The notes under the pieces were generated by a model that ran no database searches, was not told where the DNA came from, and worked only from the letters and a program-made list of their open reading frames with translations. DNA of 64,000 bases from CAWAMD01 sp963783045 (GTDB lineage Bacteria > Actinomycetota > Nitriliruptoria > Nitriliruptorales > Nitriliruptoraceae). Positions 8,234 through 17,935 of this stretch are shown piece after piece. Where the stretch lies: contig CAWAMD010000001.1 of the NCBI GenBank assembly GCA_963783045.1, positions 558,001 through 622,000 on the forward strand. The letters run 5' to 3'. Made by a program: the position numbers and the translations under genes. Every line of letters begins with the position of its first letter. The stretch's first letter is position 1.

Positions 8234-9097
8234 GTGAGCTTCGACATCTTCCTGTTCCAGCTGCTGAACGGCCTGAGCTTCGCGGGCCTGCTCTTCCTCG
8301 TGGCCAGCGGCTTCACGCTCACGTTCGGGCTGATGAACATCATCAACCTGGCGCACGGCGGCTTCTACCTCTTCGGTGCCTACGTCGGTCTCACCGTCAC
8401 GCTGACCACCGGGAACTTCTGGCTCGGGGCGCTCGGCGGCGCGGCCGCCATCGGCGTCCTGGGGGCGGTGGTGGAGCGGGGACTGCTGCGTCGCGTGCGC
8501 GGCCAGTCCGACGCCGAGGTCCTGCTGACCGTCGGGGTCATCCTCGTCCTCGGCGACCTCTCGCTCGCGATCTGGGGCGGTGACCCCCGCACGATCCCCC
8601 TCCCGAGCTACCTGTCGGGCTCCTTCGACCTCGGGTTCACGATCTACCCGCGGTTCCGGCTCTTCGTCGCCCTCCTCGGGGTCATCATCGGCATCGCGCT
8701 GTGGCTCATCGAGACGCGGACCCGCGCGGGCGCGATCGTGCGCGCCGGTGTGGACAACCGGGAGATGATCGCCGCGCTCGGGATCAACATCAACCGCGTC
8801 TTCACCGGCATGTTCGTCTTCGGATCGCTCCTCGCCGGCTTCAGCGGCGTGATCGGCGGGGCCTTCCTCGGCATCACCCAGGGCGCCGACATCGAGATCC
8901 TGCTGTTCGCGCTCGTCGTCGTGATCCTCGGCGGCCTCGGCAGCCTCGGCGGCGCTGCGATCGGTGCGGTGTTGGTGGGGTTGATCGACAGCTTCGGCAA
9001 GGCGCTCGTCCCCGAGCTGTCGTTCTTCACCCTGTTCGCGCCGATGGCGATCGTGCTCGTGCTGCGACCGCAGGGCCTGCTCGGGCGGAGGGCGTGA
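8234..9097 (+). CDS. Liv-type ABC transporter permease (LivH-like), system 1
   Basis: A 287-aa inner-membrane permease with about eight hydrophobic segments and the LivH-family signatures GFTLTFGLMNIINLAHGGF near the N-terminus and GLGSLGGAAIGA near the C-terminus. With the genes up to 13101 it forms a complete importer of two permeases, lipoprotein receptor and two ATPases. GTG at 8234 is chosen because it begins the conserved N-terminus; frames starting at 8096 would include regulatory DNA. Its stop TGA shares one base with the next ATG, indicating translational coupling. The substrate is not necessarily an amino acid. Confidence 0.88.
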   Translation: MSFDIFLFQLLNGLSFAGLLFLVASGFTLTFGLMNIINLAHGGFYLFGAYVGLTVTLTTGNFWLGALGGAAAIGVLGAVVERGLLRRVRGQSDAEVLLTVGVILVLGDLSLAIWGGDPRTIPLPSYLSGSFDLGFTIYPRFRLFVALLGVIIGIALWLIETRTRAGAIVRAGVDNREMIAALGININRVFTGMFVFGSLLAGFSGVIGGAFLGITQGADIEILLFALVVVILGGLGSLGGAAIGAVLVGLIDSFGKALVPELSFFTLFAPMAIVLVLRPQGLLGRRA

Positions 9098-10206
9098 TGC
9101 TGCTCAAGCGGCTCGACCTGACCGCGCGGGTGAAGCTCGGCCTGCTCGTGGTGGCCCTCGTCGTCGGGGTCGCCGTGCCCTACGTGCTCAGCCCCTTCAC
9201 GGTGTCGATCCTGACCCTGGCGCTGATCATGGGGCTGTTCGCCATGAGCATCGACCTCCTCGCCGGCTTCGGGGGGCTCGTCACCCTGGGGCAGGCGGGG
9301 ATCCTCTCCGTCGCGGCGTACGGGGTCGGCTACATCTCGGTGCGCACCGGTGGCGGCTTCACCCAGCAGATCCTCGTGGGGCTGGCAGCCGGCCTCGTGG
9401 TCTCCGCGGTCTTCGGCGCCATGGCCATGCGCACCAGCGGCATCTACTTCATCATGGTCACGACGGCCCAGGGCATGATCGTGTGGGGGCTCGCCCTGCG
9501 TCTGTCGACCATCACGGGCGCCGAGAACGGCCTGCGCGGGATCACGCGACCGCCCGTCGTGCAGGCGTACTGGAAGTACTACTACCTGTGCCTGCTCGTC
9601 GTCGCGGTGTGCAGCCTGCTGCTCTGGATCGTCGTCCGGTCACCGTTCGGCCTGTCACTGCGCGGCCTGAAGGACAGCGACGAGCGCCTGCGGATGGTCG
9701 GGTTCAACACCGTCCTGGTGAAGTTCTACGCCTTCATGCTCTCCGGCCTCTTCGCCACGATCGCCGGCATCCTCTTCGTCTACCGCGACCGGTTCATCAG
9801 CCCCACCGCCTCGGAGTTCCTCGCCTCCGGCAACGGGGTGCTCATGGCCATCCTCGGTGGCCTCGGGACACTCGTCGGTCCGCTGATCGGCGCCGGGATC
9901 ATCGTGTTCACCGAGAACGTCCTGTCGAGCTACATCCCCCGCTGGCCGACCCTCCTCGGGCTCGTGTTCATCATCACCATCCTGTTCGCGCGACAGGGGC
10001 TGGTGGGCGGGCTGTCACGGGTGTGGCGTGGGCAGCTGCAGCGACGGGCACGGAACGCGGATCGTCACGACGCGTCCGACGCGTCCGCCCCGTCCGCCGC
10101 GTCCGCGGCGTCCGGCACGGGGGACACGGCATCCAGCACGCAATCACCGCAACCGCCGGGGGCCGCTCGGTCACCCGACGCACCATCTCCTGGGAGAGAG
10201 GGATGA
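9097..10206 (+). CDS. Liv-type ABC transporter permease (LivM-like), system 1
   Basis: A 369-aa permease partner of the preceding LivH-like protein. The family pattern LLAGFGGLVTLGQAGI and the late GLGTLVGPLIGAGI segment are clear, with eight to ten hydrophobic helices. The last 50 residues form an Ala/Ser/Pro-rich cytoplasmic tail absent from classic LivM. ATG at 9097 overlaps the livH-like stop by one base; a GTG three bases earlier is an alternative. The stop overlaps the start of the receptor gene by four bases (ATGA). Confidence 0.88.
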   Translation: MLLKRLDLTARVKLGLLVVALVVGVAVPYVLSPFTVSILTLALIMGLFAMSIDLLAGFGGLVTLGQAGILSVAAYGVGYISVRTGGGFTQQILVGLAAGLVVSAVFGAMAMRTSGIYFIMVTTAQGMIVWGLALRLSTITGAENGLRGITRPPVVQAYWKYYYLCLLVVAVCSLLLWIVVRSPFGLSLRGLKDSDERLRMVGFNTVLVKFYAFMLSGLFATIAGILFVYRDRFISPTASEFLASGNGVLMAILGGLGTLVGPLIGAGIIVFTENVLSSYIPRWPTLLGLVFIITILFARQGLVGGLSRVWRGQLQRRARNADRHDASDASAPSAASAASGTGDTASSTQSPQPPGAARSPDAPSPGREG

Positions 10207-11600
10207 ACATGTCCGACCACAGACGACACCGGTACGCGACCTGGGTCGCGGGGTTCCTCGCGTCCGCCCTGGCACTGGCCGCGTGCGGCTCGCCCGGCGG
10301 AAACGAGGCCGAGCCCACGGACCAGGGCAGCTCGACGGCGGCCAGCGAGACGGGCTCCGCGACCGAGACGGGCTCGGCGAGTGAGGCCACCTCCGGCGGG
10401 GGAGGCGAGGCCGCCTCGGGCGACACCATCAAGATCGGCGTGCTGGCTCCCACGACCGGCAACGTGGCCGCGAGCGGCCAGGACATGCTGGACGGCTGGA
10501 ACCTCTACTGGAAGCTCAACGGCAACACCGTCGCCGGCCACACCATCGAGACCTTCCACGAGGACAGCGCCGGCGACCCGTCGACCGGTCTGAACAAGGC
10601 CGAGAAGCTCGTCGGCAACGTCGGCGTCGACATGATCGTCGGCCCGCTGCTCGCGAACGTCGGTCTGGCGGTCGCCGACGCGATGAGCCGGGAGGGCGTG
10701 CCGACCTTCTTCCCGATCGTGTCGGCCGACGACCTCACGCAGCGGCAACGGCTCGACAACGTCGTGCGCGTCGCGGGCTGGACCAGCAGCCAGACGACCC
10801 ATCCACTCGGTCAGTACGCGATCGACCAGGGCTACAAGACGGCCGTGACGCTGTGCAGTGACTACGCCTTCGGGCACGAGACCTGCGGTGGGTTCGTGAA
10901 CACCTTCACGGACGGCGGCGGCAAGATCCTGAACGAGCTGTGGAACCCGCTCGGCACGCAGGACTTCAGCACCTACGTCGCCCAGATCAAGAGCGCGAAC
11001 CCCGACGTGGTGTTCGTCGAGCAGGTCGGCGGGGACTCGGTGCGCTTCGTCAAGGCCTACAGCGACTTCGGCCTGAAGGACAGCATCCCGCTGTTCGGCG
11101 GTGAGACGCTGCTCGACCAGTCGCTGCTGCGCAACATGGGTGACGAGGCGCTCGATCTCGTGTCGACCGGCCACTACGCCGGCGGTCGCGAGTCGCAGGA
11201 CACGCAGGACTTCGTCAAGGAGTACGACAAGGCCTACGGGAAGCTGCCGTCCTACTACTCCGTCGCGATGTACACCGCGGCCCGCTGGATCGCGAAGGCG
11301 ATCGAGGACGCCGGCGGCGATGTCAGCAACAAGGACGCGCTGCTGAAGGCCGTTCGCGCGGTCGAGTTCCAGGACACCCCGATGGGCGCCCTGAAGCTCG
11401 ACGAGTACGACAACCCGATCGAGAACGTCTACATCCGCAAGGTCGCCAAGCGCGACGACGGACGGATGTGGAACGTCGTCACGAAGACCTACGACAACGT
11501 GAGCCAGTTCTGGAACTACGACCCCAAGGAGTTCCTGGCTCACCCCGTCTACAGCCGCGACTACCAGGGCAACGGTGTCTGGCCCGAGCCCCAGCAGTGA
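10203..11600 (+). CDS. Liv-type ABC substrate-binding lipoprotein, system 1
   Basis: A 465-aa periplasmic-binding-protein-fold receptor (Peripla_BP_6 type). A lipoprotein signal is visible: basic start, hydrophobic stretch, lipobox LALAAC at about residues 25-30, followed by a Ser/Thr/Glu-rich linker and the mature domain beginning near DTIKIGVLAPTTG. It would capture a small solute outside the membrane for the LivHM-like channel. GGGAGAGAGGG lies just upstream of ATG 10203. Alignable end to end with the receptor at 21401, so the two systems arose by duplication; ligand-pocket differences cannot be judged by eye. Confidence 0.88.
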   Translation: MNMSDHRRHRYATWVAGFLASALALAACGSPGGNEAEPTDQGSSTAASETGSATETGSASEATSGGGGEAASGDTIKIGVLAPTTGNVAASGQDMLDGWNLYWKLNGNTVAGHTIETFHEDSAGDPSTGLNKAEKLVGNVGVDMIVGPLLANVGLAVADAMSREGVPTFFPIVSADDLTQRQRLDNVVRVAGWTSSQTTHPLGQYAIDQGYKTAVTLCSDYAFGHETCGGFVNTFTDGGGKILNELWNPLGTQDFSTYVAQIKSANPDVVFVEQVGGDSVRFVKAYSDFGLKDSIPLFGGETLLDQSLLRNMGDEALDLVSTGHYAGGRESQDTQDFVKEYDKAYGKLPSYYSVAMYTAARWIAKAIEDAGGDVSNKDALLKAVRAVEFQDTPMGALKLDEYDNPIENVYIRKVAKRDDGRMWNVVTKTYDNVSQFWNYDPKEFLAHPVYSRDYQGNGVWPEPQQ

Positions 11601-11613
11601 CAGGGGAGTGACG

Positions 11614-12366
11614 ATGGCGAACGGCGACATGGCACTGGTGCTGGACGAGGTAACCGTCCAGTTCGGTGGCGTGCGTGCCGTCGACCGGGTGTCGATGGCG
11701 GTCCACCGCGGCGAGCGGTGGGCCGTCATCGGCCCCAACGGTGCCGGCAAGACGACCCTGTTCCGGACCATTGCCGGCGAGGTGCGTCCCACGGCCGGCC
11801 GCGTCGAGATGCTCGGCAGGGACGTGACGCACCGCCCCTCGTACCGCCGGGCCCACCTGGGACTCGGCCGCACCTACCAGGTGACGAACCTCTTCCCGTC
11901 GCTGACCGTGGAGGAGAACGTCGCCATCGCCGCGCTCGGCACCACCCGCCGGCGCTTCCGTTCCTGGTGGCCGTTGCGCACCGCCGCCGACGTGGGTGAC
12001 CGCGTCGAGGCCGCCCTCGTCCAGGTCGAGCTCGCCGATCGGCGACAGCGCGTGGTGAGCGAGCTGTCCCACGGCGAGCAGCGCCAGCTCGAGCTCGCCG
12101 TCGGGCTCGCCGGCCAGCCGAAGATCCTGCTCCTCGACGAACCGGCTGCCGGCCTCTCCGCGTCGGAGCGGGTGCTCATGCGGTCCCTGATCGAGGGGCT
12201 CCCGGACAATCTCACCCTCGTCCTCATCGAGCACGACATGGGCCTCGCGCTCGAGCTCGTCCAGCAGGTGATGTGTCTCGACAACGGCGGCGTGATCGCC
12301 GCCGGGACACCCGAGGAGATCCGGGGCAACGAGAACGTCCAGGCCGTCTACCTGCGAGCGGACTGA
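11614..12366 (+). CDS. Liv-type ABC ATP-binding protein (LivG-like), system 1
   Basis: A 250-aa ATPase with Walker A GPNGAGKT, the LivG-type insert before the signature, signature LSHGEQRQLELA, Walker B ILLLDEPAAGL and the switch His in LIEHDMGLAL. It energises import through the LivH/LivM-like pair. ATG 11614 has GGGGAG upstream; the 13-bp gap from the receptor gene keeps it in the operon, and its stop lies 2 bp before the livF-like start. Confidence 0.88.
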   Translation: MANGDMALVLDEVTVQFGGVRAVDRVSMAVHRGERWAVIGPNGAGKTTLFRTIAGEVRPTAGRVEMLGRDVTHRPSYRRAHLGLGRTYQVTNLFPSLTVEENVAIAALGTTRRRFRSWWPLRTAADVGDRVEAALVQVELADRRQRVVSELSHGEQRQLELAVGLAGQPKILLLDEPAAGLSASERVLMRSLIEGLPDNLTLVLIEHDMGLALELVQQVMCLDNGGVIAAGTPEEIRGNENVQAVYLRAD

Positions 12367-12368
12367 CC

Positions 12369-13093
<725 letters not shown>

Positions 13094-13101
<8 letters not shown>

Positions 13102-14293
13102 CGCGACGACGACGGAGGCCTCCTCCGCACCCTGGTATCTCCGGCTCGGCGCGTGGGTCGGGATCGGGACCGGCCCCGGAGCGCTCATGAGCGGGGGTGG
13201 TGCCGCCCAGGTCGTCGCGCAGGGATGGCTGTGGGTGGCACTGGCCGTCGGCGGGATCACCCTGACCGGGCTGGCGGTCGCCCATGCCTGGGTCGGGCAG
13301 CGTCGTGGTGTGGCCACGGTCGGCCTGGCCCGGCAGGCGCTCGGTGGGCGCGCCGGTGCCGGGGCGATCGGCGTGATGATCGCGGTGGGGACGACGCTGT
13401 GGACCGGGTTCTACGTCGGGGTGGCCAGCGGCGCCATGGGCTACCTGCTCGACGTGCCCGCCTGGGCGACGGCGATCCCGATCGCCGGGGTGCTGTGGGC
13501 CATCCACCGCGGTGGGTTCGAGCGCTGGAACGCCGTCGTGGTCCTGACCGGTCTCGCCTCGCTGGCCGTGGGCGTCCTCGTCTTCCTCGGGGTGCCCGAC
13601 CGTGGCGCCCCGGCGGCCCCGGCCGGCGGCGCGGTCACGATCCTCGCGGGCGCCGGGGCGATCGTGGCCTACGCGGCCGTCTTCTGCGTGCGGGTGCCCG
13701 ACTTCACCTACGACGCGCGCCGGGGCCGCGACGCGCTGCTCGGCGGTGGCGCGCTGCTGGTGACGCTGCTGATCTTCCTCGCCCTCGGTGCCGGCATCTT
13801 CCTGCGTGCCGGATCGTGGGAGCTCGCCGACCTCGTCAACCGGACCCGCGTCCCCGCCGGGGGCGCCCTGCTGCTCGTGCTGTCGATCGTGGCCCCGTCG
13901 GTCTCCGGCATCCACTCCGCCGCGCTGGCGCTCGACCACCTCGTCGGCTGGACCGAGCAGCGCTCGTCGCTCGTCGTGGCCGCGGTCGCCGCCCTGCTCG
14001 GCGCGACGCGGTTCGACCTCCGCCTCCTCGGCTTCCTGAGCGTGCTGGGCGCCGTCGTGCCGCCCGTGCTCCCGGTCCTGCTGCTCCGATCGGATCGCCA
14101 TCACGACGTTGACGCCTGGGTCGCCTGGGCCCTGGGCGCCGCGGCGTCGGTGGCGCTGCTCGTCACCGACTCGCCCGGGCACATCCTCGTGGCAATCGTC
14201 GTCCCGGCCCTGTGGCTGGGCGCGGCGACCCTCCTCCGCCGCGGACCCAGTCCGCAGACCGCAAAGGCAGGCTATGAGCAGACATCTCGTTGA
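13094..14293 (+). CDS. NCS1-like nucleobase/hydantoin-type permease
   Basis: A 399-aa membrane protein with about eleven to twelve hydrophobic segments. The N-terminal segment with WVGIGTGPGALMSGG, the internal FCVRVPDFTYDARRG motif and overall layout resemble CodB-like members of the nucleobase:cation symporter-1 family (cytosine, uracil, allantoin, hydantoin). Family assignment is by pattern, not alignment. GTG at 13094 overlaps the LivF-like gene by 8 bp, so a secondary transporter is translationally tied to the ABC importer. With the allantoinase-like enzyme at 25745 this hints at a cyclic ureide or pyrimidine-like substrate. Confidence 0.6.
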
Positions 14294-14954
14294 CCTCAGC
14301 GTCCCGGTCGGTGCCGAGACCCGCAGCCCTCCCTCGACCGACCAGCGCATGCAGCTCGAGCGTCACTACCGCGGGCCCGGGCACTGGCAGGTCACCTCGG
14401 CGAACTTCGGGCTGCACACCGGCAGCCACGTCGACACGCCCCTCCACGTCTTCGAGGACGGTGCGACGACCAGCGACATCCCGCTCGAGTCCTTCTGCGG
14501 CGACGCGGTGGTCCTCGACTGCACCCGGGTCGGCCCGGAGCAGCCGGTGGACGTGGCCGCCCTCGAGGCCGGTCTCGCGGCCGCGGGCGGCGACCTGCGC
14601 GAGGGCGACATCGTGCTGCTGCGCACCGACTGGACCGACCAGCGGTGGGGCACCTTCCCCGACTACTACGTGCAGTCGCCGTACCTCACGCCCGAGGCCG
14701 CCGAGTGGCTGCGGGCACGCAAGCCGCGGGCGATCGGGTTCGACTTCTTCGAGGAGTACTGCGCGCGTCTGCCCGACTTCGACTCCGAGGACTTCGTCTG
14801 CCACCGGATCCTGCTCGGCGACGGGATCCTGTTGATGGAGCAGATGACCAACCTCGGTGCCCTCGACACGCCCCGGGTCGAATTCTACGCCCCGTTCTAC
14901 AAGGTGGGCGACTGCGACGGGGCGCCGGCCCGGTTCTTCGTGGTGGGCCGGTAG
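14274..14954 (+). CDS. Cyclase/kynurenine-formamidase-like metal hydrolase
   Basis: A 226-aa protein of the cyclase family (PF04199-type). The metal-binding signature appears as HTGSHVDTPLH near residues 44-54, followed by VLLRTDW and a conserved GFDFFEEY region. Family members hydrolyse N-formylkynurenine, isatin or other cyclic amides, or form lactams. ATG 14274 lies inside the end of the permease gene (20-bp overlap) with AAAGGCAG upstream, so it belongs to the Liv-1 operon. Specific substrate unknown; ring-amide hydrolysis would suit the island. Confidence 0.75.
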   Translation: MSRHLVDLSVPVGAETRSPPSTDQRMQLERHYRGPGHWQVTSANFGLHTGSHVDTPLHVFEDGATTSDIPLESFCGDAVVLDCTRVGPEQPVDVAALEAGLAAAGGDLREGDIVLLRTDWTDQRWGTFPDYYVQSPYLTPEAAEWLRARKPRAIGFDFFEEYCARLPDFDSEDFVCHRILLGDGILLMEQMTNLGALDTPRVEFYAPFYKVGDCDGAPARFFVVGR

Positions 14955-14999
14955 GCCCGCACAGAACGACCTCGACAGGACATCGCAAAGGAGCAGCGG

Positions 15000-15830
15000 A
15001 TGCGGGCACTGAGGATCGTCCACGACGACGAGGTCCTCGCGGCGGTCGAGGACGCCGACGGGCTGCGGGCCGTCCCGACCGCCGGCCTCGAGCCGATCGA
15101 GGTCATCGCCGCGGACGGCTGGTCGGCGCTCGACCGGGCGGCCACCCGCGCGGTCACGCGCGACGCCTGCCGGATCCTGGCGCCAACCTCCCGCCCCGGC
15201 AAGATCCTCGGCATCGGCCTCAACTACTCCGACCATGCCGAGGAGCAGGGGCTGACCCCGCCCACGACCCCGGTGGTGTTCGCGAAGTTCGCCACGTCGG
15301 TCGTCGGTCCCGACGACGTGATCCCGCTGTACCCCGCGACCGAGCAGACCGACTACGAGGGCGAGCTGGCCGTCGTCATCGGTCGCCGCGCGTCACGCGT
15401 GGCGGCCGAGGACTGGCGCGACCACGTCGCCGGCTACACGATCTGCAACGACGTCACGGCGCGGGACCTGCAGCGCTCGGACGTGCAGTGGACCCGCGCG
15501 AAGGGAGCGGACGGCTACGCGCCGCTCGGTCCGGTCCTCGTCTCGCCCGACGAGTTCGGTGACCCGCCGGGGCATCGGATCCGGACGTTCGTCAACGGTC
15601 AGGTCCGTCAGGACTCCGACTGCGGCCGCCTCGTCTTCGACGTGCCGGCGCTCATCGCGCACATCACGGCGTCGGTCACGCTGGAGCCGGGCGACATCAT
15701 CGCGACCGGGACGCCCAGCGGTGTGGGCCACTACATGCGGCCGCCCCGCTACCTGCAGGACGGCGACGAGGTGGTCGTCGAGATCGAGGGGATCGGGCGC
15801 CTGCGCAACGTCGTGGCCCGGGCGGGGTAG
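15000..15830 (+). CDS. Fumarylacetoacetate-hydrolase-family protein
   Basis: A 276-aa FAH-fold enzyme. Features include GIGLNYSDHAEEQG, the metal-binding acidic cluster TDYEGELAVVIG, the block YTICNDVTARDLQ, and the late GDIIATGTPSGVG. These enzymes hydrolyse or decarboxylate dicarbonyl acids in aromatic and heterocycle degradation. An AAAGGAG site lies just before ATG 15000. It follows the cyclase-like gene by 45 bp and is the last rightward gene before the leftward regulator. Confidence 0.85.
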   Translation: MRALRIVHDDEVLAAVEDADGLRAVPTAGLEPIEVIAADGWSALDRAATRAVTRDACRILAPTSRPGKILGIGLNYSDHAEEQGLTPPTTPVVFAKFATSVVGPDDVIPLYPATEQTDYEGELAVVIGRRASRVAAEDWRDHVAGYTICNDVTARDLQRSDVQWTRAKGADGYAPLGPVLVSPDEFGDPPGHRIRTFVNGQVRQDSDCGRLVFDVPALIAHITASVTLEPGDIIATGTPSGVGHYMRPPRYLQDGDEVVVEIEGIGRLRNVVARAG

Positions 15831-15857
15831 GGCGGGGGTGCGCCGGTCGCGGCCGGG

Positions 15858-16547
15858 TCAGCTCCGCGCGCCGTCCGACTCCTCGTGTTTCAGCTGGCGG
15901 TGGCCGATCTCGACGGTGGAGGCGAGGTGCTCGCCCACGATGGCCACCGCGCGTTCGGCGTCGCGGGCCCGGCAGGCGGCCACCAGGTCGCGGTGCTGTG
16001 CGTTGCTCGCGGTGATGTGGCCCGGTGAGCCGCGCAGGGTCAGGGCGACGTAGAGGGTCGAGCGGTTGCGGAGGTTGCGCAGGATCGCGGAGAGCTCCGG
16101 GCTCTCCGACGCCTCGGCCAGCACGGCGTGGAAGTCGCGGTTGTACTGCACCCACTCGCCGGGGTCCGTGACCTCCTCGGCCGCGTCGCAGACGGTCTCG
16201 GCGCGGTCGAGCTGCCCGTCGGTGATGTGCTGCACGGTCTTGCGGATCGAGAGCACCTCGAGGACGCGGCGGATCTCGTAGACCTCGGCCAGCTCCTCGT
16301 CGAGGGGGTGGTGGACGATGACGCCGCGGTGGGGGTCGAGGTCGACGAGCCCCTCGGCCGCGAGCTCCCGCATGGCCTCGCGGACCGGGGTCGTCGAGGT
16401 CTGCATGCGGCTGGCGACGGCGGCCTGCAGCAGTCGGGTGCCAGGGGGGAGGGCCCCCGACAGGATCTCGGTCCGCAGCTGATGGGCGACGGCCGCCTGG
16501 GCCGTTCGGTGCTGCATCAGCGAGGGCGCCGGTGAGGCCGCTTCCAT
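15858..16547 (-). CDS. GntR-family transcriptional regulator (FadR/FCD type)
   Basis: A 229-aa regulator with an N-terminal winged helix (about residues 10-75, containing TPVREAMRELAAEGLVDLDPHRG, typical of GntR) and an all-helical C-terminal effector domain with spaced Arg/Asp/His residues as in the FCD group. ATG 16547 follows GGGGAGCAGGA; the longer frame to 16658 runs through the operator. Its own promoter region carries a near-perfect copy of the island palindrome, so it probably autoregulates and controls the surrounding genes, releasing DNA on binding a pathway acid. That regulon role is inferred from site distribution. Confidence 0.85.
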   Translation of the reverse strand: MEAASPAPSLMQHRTAQAAVAHQLRTEILSGALPPGTRLLQAAVASRMQTSTTPVREAMRELAAEGLVDLDPHRGVIVHHPLDEELAEVYEIRRVLEVLSIRKTVQHITDGQLDRAETVCDAAEEVTDPGEWVQYNRDFHAVLAEASESPELSAILRNLRNRSTLYVALTLRGSPGHITASNAQHRDLVAACRARDAERAVAIVGEHLASTVEIGHRQLKHEESDGARS

Positions 16548-16577
16548 TCCTGCTCCCCGTCGACGGCTCGGTGGAGG

Positions 16578-16597
16578 GTGCATCGTATACCATGCAT
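16578..16597. promoter_or_regulatory. Island operator 2, in front of the GntR-type gene
   Basis: GTGCATCGTATACCATGCAT, centred on GTATAC, 31 bp upstream of the regulator start. Autoregulation is the simplest reading. It matches operator 1 at 18 of 20 positions. Confidence 0.75.
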
Positions 16598-16652
16598 AGC
16601 GCTCGGCGGGCGCAGTTGAGCGGGGAGTCCTGACCCGCCCGCACGGCCGGGA

Positions 16653-16672
16653 GTGCATCGTGTATTATCCAT
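16653..16672. promoter_or_regulatory. Island operator 3, in front of nitrilase 2
   Basis: GTGCATCGTGTATTATCCAT matches operator 2 at 16 of 20 positions with an intact left half. It lies 48 bp upstream of the nitrilase start, and TATTAT (16663-16668) inside it could be the -10 element. Confidence 0.65.
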
Positions 16673-16719
16673 GAGATACGGTCGGACGACGGGGACCCAG
16701 CCGGTGGCAGGAGGCTGCA

Positions 16720-17871
16720 GTGGGCGATGCGTCGCAGACGGTCCGCGTGGCGGTGGTCCAGGCCGCGCCGGTCTTCCTCGACCGTGACGGATCGACGCAG
16801 CGGGCCATCGCCTCCATCCACGAGGCGGGGCGTCGCGGTGTCGAGCTCGTCGTCTTCCCCGAGGGGTTCATCGCGGCGCATCCGGTCTGGTACCACTTCA
16901 TGCCGGCGACGGGTGCGGCCAGCCTCGAGATGGCTGCCGAGCTGTTCGAGCACGCCGTGGAGGTGCCGGGGCCGGTCACGCAGGAGCTTGGGGCCGCCGC
17001 GCGCGATGCCGGGGTCGCCGTCGTGATCGGCGTGTGCGAGCGCCGGCCCGACACGACCGGGACGCTGTTCAACACGCAGCTGTTCTTCGAGCGTGACGGG
17101 CGCCTGGTCGGCAAGCATCAGAAGCTCACTCCGACCGTGGGCGAGCGGCTCGTCCACACCGGCGGCTTCGGCGACACGCTCCGCGTGCACCCGATGTCGG
17201 TCGGGCGGGTCAGCGGCCTGATCTGCGGGGAGAACTCGAACCCGCTCGCCATCGCGGCCATCGCTGCGGACGCGGGTGGCGCCCAGATCCACGCCGCGAG
17301 CTGGCCGAACCACTTCTCGCGCAACGAGCACCGCATGAGCGACCTCGTCGAGCTCGCCTCCCGGTCGCTCGCGTACAAGGCGAGCTGCTTCGTGCTCAGC
17401 GCCTGCGCCACCATCACGGACGAGATCGCCGACCGGATCGCCTACACCGACGAGGACCGGTCCTTCCTCGCCGACCGGCGCAACGGCGGCGGGTCGATGA
17501 TCGTCGGCGCGGACACCTTCCTCGTGGCCGGCCCGATGTCCGGCGACGAGGAGGGGCTGCTCGTCGCCGACATCGACCTGCGCGACTGCGTGAAGGCCAA
17601 GCACGTCCACGACTACGCGGGCCACTACAACCGCGCCGACGTGTTCACCCTCCACGTCGACCGCCGTGTCCCCGCGCTCGTCGTCGTGGACGAGGACCGG
17701 TCGGCGTCGGCCGCCGCGCCCCTGTCGGTCGCCACCCCGCCTCCGTCGGCCGCCACGGCCCCGCCAGAGCGGGCAGCCCCGGCCCCTTCGGGGGAGGCGG
17801 TCGGGGCACCGCCCCGCGAGGGGCCGCCCGTCACGCCGGCGCGCGGTGCGGTGGCGCTTGACGCCGACTGA
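16720..17871 (+). CDS. Nitrilase-like carbon-nitrogen hydrolase (copy 2)
   Basis: A 383-aa paralogue of the enzyme at 4083, sharing QAAPVFLDR at the start, Glu in VVFPEGF, Lys in HQKLTPTVGE and the nucleophile Cys in LICGENSNPL. The C-terminal ~65 residues are Pro/Ala-rich and differ from the VAP-repeat tail of copy 1, so only the catalytic domain is conserved. GTG 16720 has CAGGAGG seven nt upstream. It is divergent from the GntR-type gene with operators 2 and 3 between them, and stands next to the aldehyde dehydrogenase-Liv 2 unit. Confidence 0.85.
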   Translation: MGDASQTVRVAVVQAAPVFLDRDGSTQRAIASIHEAGRRGVELVVFPEGFIAAHPVWYHFMPATGAASLEMAAELFEHAVEVPGPVTQELGAAARDAGVAVVIGVCERRPDTTGTLFNTQLFFERDGRLVGKHQKLTPTVGERLVHTGGFGDTLRVHPMSVGRVSGLICGENSNPLAIAAIAADAGGAQIHAASWPNHFSRNEHRMSDLVELASRSLAYKASCFVLSACATITDEIADRIAYTDEDRSFLADRRNGGGSMIVGADTFLVAGPMSGDEEGLLVADIDLRDCVKAKHVHDYAGHYNRADVFTLHVDRRVPALVVVDEDRSASAAAPLSVATPPPSAATAPPERAAPAPSGEAVGAPPREGPPVTPARGAVALDAD

Positions 17872-17897
17872 TGTGCTATGCATGATGCATTATCCAT
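17858..17897 (+). promoter_or_regulatory. Promoter and operator 4 of the aldehyde dehydrogenase-Liv 2 operon
   Basis: TTGACG (17858-17863) and CATGAT (17881-17886) are spaced 17 bp. ATGCATGATGCATTATCCAT at 17878-17897 overlaps the -10 and start region and matches operator 3 at 16 of 20 positions. The -35 element lies inside the end of the nitrilase gene. Confidence 0.6.
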
Positions 17898-17935
17898 GAC
17901 TCGAGCCGCCCGCGGTGGCGAGACAGGAGCCCGAC